64,000 bases of DNA from Burkholderiales bacterium (GTDB taxonomy: Bacteria; Pseudomonadota; Gammaproteobacteria; Burkholderiales; Burkholderiaceae_E): assembly GCA_003577305.1 (NCBI GenBank), contig QEVL01000002.1, positions 124,001 to 188,000 of the forward strand, in the 5' to 3' direction. The notes under the pieces are model-generated. The model made no database searches, had not been told where the DNA came from, and worked only from the letters and a program-made list of their open reading frames with translations. Made by a program: the position numbers and the translations under genes. Below are positions 61,755-64,000 of this stretch, in pieces (within the stretch, counting starts at the first letter, position 1; the number at the start of each line of letters is the position of its first letter).

Positions 61755-63425
61755 TCAGAACAACCCGACGACCTTGCCGTCGACCAGGTCGATGCCGTCT
61801 GCCGACGGCACCCTGGGCAGCCCGGGCATCGTCATGATGTCACCGCAGACCATCACCACGAAGCCGGCTCCCGCCGACAGGTGCACCTCGCGGATGTTCA
61901 GCACGTGCCCCTCGGGGGCTCCGCGCAGTTTCGGGTCGGTGGAAAACGAATACTGCGTCTTGGCCACGCAGACCGGATAGCGCCCGTAGCCGTCTTCCTG
62001 CAGCTTGCGGATGCGCGCACGCACCTTGCTGTCGGCGGTCACCTCGGAAGCGCGATAGACCCGCTTCGCGACTTTCTCGATCTTCTGCCAGAGCGTGTCG
62101 TCGTCATCGTAGACGAAGGCCGGGCTGGCCCCCCGCTCGCACAACGCGACCACGGCGCGCGCGAGATCGACCGCGCCGCGCCCGCCTTCGGCCCAGTGGC
62201 TGGCCGTGACCACTTCGACGCCGAGCCTGGCCAGCCGCTCGCGCACGATCCCGATCTCGTCGGCCGAGTCGAACGTGAAGCGGTTGATCGCGACCACGCA
62301 GGGCAGCCGGTAGACCTCGCGCACGTTCTCCACGTGCCGCTCGAGGTTCGCCATGCCCCGTGCGAGCGCCTTCATGTTCTCGCGGCCCAGTTCGGCGACC
62401 TCGACGCCACCGTGATACTTGATCGCCCGAATCGTCGCGACGAGCACCGCGGCATCTGGCACCAGGCCGCTGCTGCGACACTTGATGTCGAGAAACTTCT
62501 CGGCGCCGAGATCGGCACCGAAGCCGGCCTCGGTAACCACGTAGTCGGCCAGCTTCAACGCCGAGCGCGTGGCGATCACCGAGTTGCAACCGTGTGCGAT
62601 GTTGCCGAACGGGCCGCCGTGAATCAGCGCCGGGTTGTTCTCCAGCGTCTGCACCAGGTTGGGCTTGAGCGCGTCCTTGAGCAGCACGGTCATCGCACCG
62701 TGCGCCTTCAGGTCGCGCGCGCGCACCGGACGCCCGTCGCGGGTCCAGGCGACGACGATCTCGCCAAGCCGCGCCTTCAGGTCGTCGAGCGAACTCGCCA
62801 GGCAGAAGATCGCCATCACCTCGGAAGCGACCACGATCTCGAAACCGTCCTCGCGTGCGTAGCCGTTCGCGGTGCCCCCGAGGCCGACCACGATCTCGCG
62901 CAGCGCCCGGTCGTTCATGTCGACGACGCGGCGCCACTCGATGCGGCGCGGATCGATGCCGAGCTCGTTGCCGTGCGCGATGTGGTTGTCGATCAGCGCC
63001 GCCAGCAGGTTGTTGGCCAGGCCGATCGCCGAGAAGTCGCCGGTGAAGTGAAGGTTGATGTCCTCCATCGGCACCACCTGCGCGTGGCCCCCGCCGGCCG
63101 CACCGCCCTTCATGCCGAACACCGGTCCGAGCGACGGTTCACGCAGGCAGATCACGGCCCTGCGCTCGATCAGGTTCAGCGCGTCTCCCAACCCCACGGT
63201 GGTCGTCGTCTTGCCCTCGCCGGCCGGCGTCGGACTGATCGCCGTGACCAGCACCAGCTTGCCGTCCGGGCGGTCGCGCAGCGACGCCAGGTAATCGAGC
63301 GAGATTTTCGCCTTGTAGTGGCCGTAGGACTCGACGTGCTCCTCGGGGATGCCGAGCTTCTCGAGGGCGATGCGCGAGATGCGCTGCATCTTCGCGGCTT
63401 GCGCGATCTGGATGTTCGACGACAC
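61755..63425 (-). CDS. fhs: Formate-tetrahydrofolate ligase
   Basis: The enzyme makes 10-formyl-THF from formate, ATP and THF. It has 556 residues from GTG 63425, the usual length. The P-loop [10 protein letters not shown] lies at 66-75, and the conserved G-G-A-A-G-G-G and [10 protein letters not shown] segments are intact. It converges with the MTHFR-like gene and follows metA by 6 nt on the minus strand. It closes the cycle that recovers formate carbon. Confidence 0.96.
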   Translation of the reverse strand: MSSNIQIAQAAKMQRISRIALEKLGIPEEHVESYGHYKAKISLDYLASLRDRPDGKLVLVTAISPTPAGEGKTTTTVGLGDALNLIERRAVICLREPSLGPVFGMKGGAAGGGHAQVVPMEDINLHFTGDFSAIGLANNLLAALIDNHIAHGNELGIDPRRIEWRRVVDMNDRALREIVVGLGGTANGYAREDGFEIVVASEVMAIFCLASSLDDLKARLGEIVVAWTRDGRPVRARDLKAHGAMTVLLKDALKPNLVQTLENNPALIHGGPFGNIAHGCNSVIATRSALKLADYVVTEAGFGADLGAEKFLDIKCRSSGLVPDAAVLVATIRAIKYHGGVEVAELGRENMKALARGMANLERHVENVREVYRLPCVVAINRFTFDSADEIGIVRERLARLGVEVVTASHWAEGGRGAVDLARAVVALCERGASPAFVYDDDDTLWQKIEKVAKRVYRASEVTADSKVRARIRKLQEDGYGRYPVCVAKTQYSFSTDPKLRGAPEGHVLNIREVHLSAGAGFVVMVCGDIMTMPGLPRVPSADGIDLVDGKVVGLF

Positions 63426-63431
63426 GGTTGC

Positions 63432-64000
63432 TCAGAAATCGGTGTGGATGGCGCCCGCGGGGATGTCGCGGGGATGGAAAGGGGTGACCTGGTAGACGTG
63501 ATAGTTCAGCCAGTTCGCGAACAGCAGGTTCGCGTGGCCGCGCCAGCGCACCAGCGGCGGACGCGACGGATCGTCGTCGGGGTAGTAGTTGCGCGGTACC
63601 TCGATCGGCAGCCCGCGCGAGACGTCACGATCGTATTCGGCCTTCAGCGTGAGCGGGTCGTACTCCGAATGGCCGGTGACGAAGACGTGCCTGCCGTTGG
63701 TGGAGGCCACGAGGTAGACGCCGGCCTCGTCGGATTCGGCGAGGATCCTGACCTCGTCGATCCGCTCGATGTCGGCGCGGCGCACCTCGGTGTGCCGCGA
63801 GTGCGGCGCGAAGAAGACGTCGTCGAAGCCGCGCAGCAGCCGGTCGGTGGGCGCGAGCGTGCGATGCTCGAACACGCCGAACATCTTCCGCGGCAGCGGA
63901 TGCTTCGGGATGCGGTAGCGCCGGTACAGCGCCGCCTGCGCGCCCCAGCAGATGTTCAGCGTGGACGATACCGCTTCGTCGGCCCAGTCGATGATCGCCG
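63432..64000 (-). CDS. metA: Homoserine O-acyltransferase MetA (N-terminus cut off)
   Basis: The window holds the last 189 residues. The active-site region [10 protein letters not shown] is visible next to the window edge, followed by [15 protein letters not shown], then F-A-P-H-S-R-H-T-E and V-T-G-H-S-E-Y-D. The protein acylates homoserine, the first methionine-specific step. The MetAS family uses either succinyl- or acetyl-CoA and sequence alone does not decide which. It lies 6 nt upstream of fhs, so methionine and formyl-folate supply appear linked. Confidence 0.92.
   Translation of the reverse strand, partial: AIIDWADEAVSSTLNICWGAQAALYRRYRIPKHPLPRKMFGVFEHRTLAPTDRLLRGFDDVFFAPHSRHTEVRRADIERIDEVRILAESDEAGVYLVASTNGRHVFVTGHSEYDPLTLKAEYDRDVSRGLPIEVPRNYYPDDDPSRPPLVRWRGHANLLFANWLNYHVYQVTPFHPRDIPAGAIHTDF

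Noticed and set aside
63432..64000. SAM riboswitch controlling metA
   Set aside because: The metA start and leader lie beyond the window edge, so nothing can be judged.

Overview
The window is very GC-rich, almost fully coding bacterial DNA with many 4-nt ATGA/GTGA gene overlaps and frequent GTG starts. Gene content and order (hemA-prfA-prmC-grxD; DUF971-ubiE-Tim44-ubiJ; a giant DUF3683-type FAD/Fe-S oxidase beside a HIT gene) point to a betaproteobacterium of the Burkholderiales. The genus cannot be fixed from sequence alone. No tRNA, rRNA, CRISPR array, prophage or intact insertion sequence was seen.

Region 1 (1-23198) is a catabolic island for a carboxylic acid processed as CoA thioesters. 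A quinone-oxidoreductase-like gene (cut by the window edge) diverges from a complete branched-chain-type ABC importer (livH, livM, livG, livF, livK) with an embedded acyl-CoA synthetase. A DctPQM TRAP transporter runs the other way. Next come a family III CoA-transferase broken by two 1-nt frameshifts and a second acyl-CoA ligase with a citryl-CoA-lyase-like protein, a DUF35 OB-fold protein and a thiolase-fold protein without the catalytic Cys. A divergent operon carries two acyl-CoA dehydrogenases, two crotonases, an amidohydrolase, a hotdog thioesterase, a TetR regulator and a zinc alcohol dehydrogenase. Two related AT-rich motifs, before livH and in the 16000-16144 divergent promoter, are candidate TetR sites.

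Region 2 (23199-29184) starts with decayed DNA: a C-terminal scrap of a cyclopropane-synthase-like methyltransferase, and a MocR-type regulator that has lost its DNA-binding domain and abuts an opposite-strand reading frame. It continues with a SHOCT membrane peptide, a Spy/CpxP-like protein with Gly/Met/Tyr repeats, a CAP-domain lipoprotein, a DUF3014 protein and gdhA. The gdhA leader can fold so that its ribosome binding site is paired.

Region 3 (29371-47103) holds a P-loop protein of the cyclic-2,3-diphosphoglycerate synthase type, the ubiquinone genes ubiJ and ubiE with a Tim44-like protein and a DUF971 protein, an unknown lipoprotein, a two-component system, an unknown 550-residue protein, a HIT hydrolase, a 1350-residue FAD/Fe-S oxidoreductase, a YqaA/DedA-like membrane protein and ilvA.

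Region 4 (47151-58634) is the housekeeping run hemA-prfA-prmC-grxD, a universal stress protein, a small membrane protein, a DUF1501/DUF1800 export pair, and an Mla/MCE lipid-transport operon with a STAS domain fused to the permease.

Region 5 (58752-64000) is one-carbon metabolism: 5-formyl-THF cyclo-ligase, an HTH-methyltransferase fusion, a methylene-THF-reductase-like protein, formate-THF ligase, and the start-truncated end of metA. The most interesting unexplained items are the HTH-methyltransferase in this folate cluster, the structured gdhA leader, and the Cys-less thiolase/DUF35 pair.
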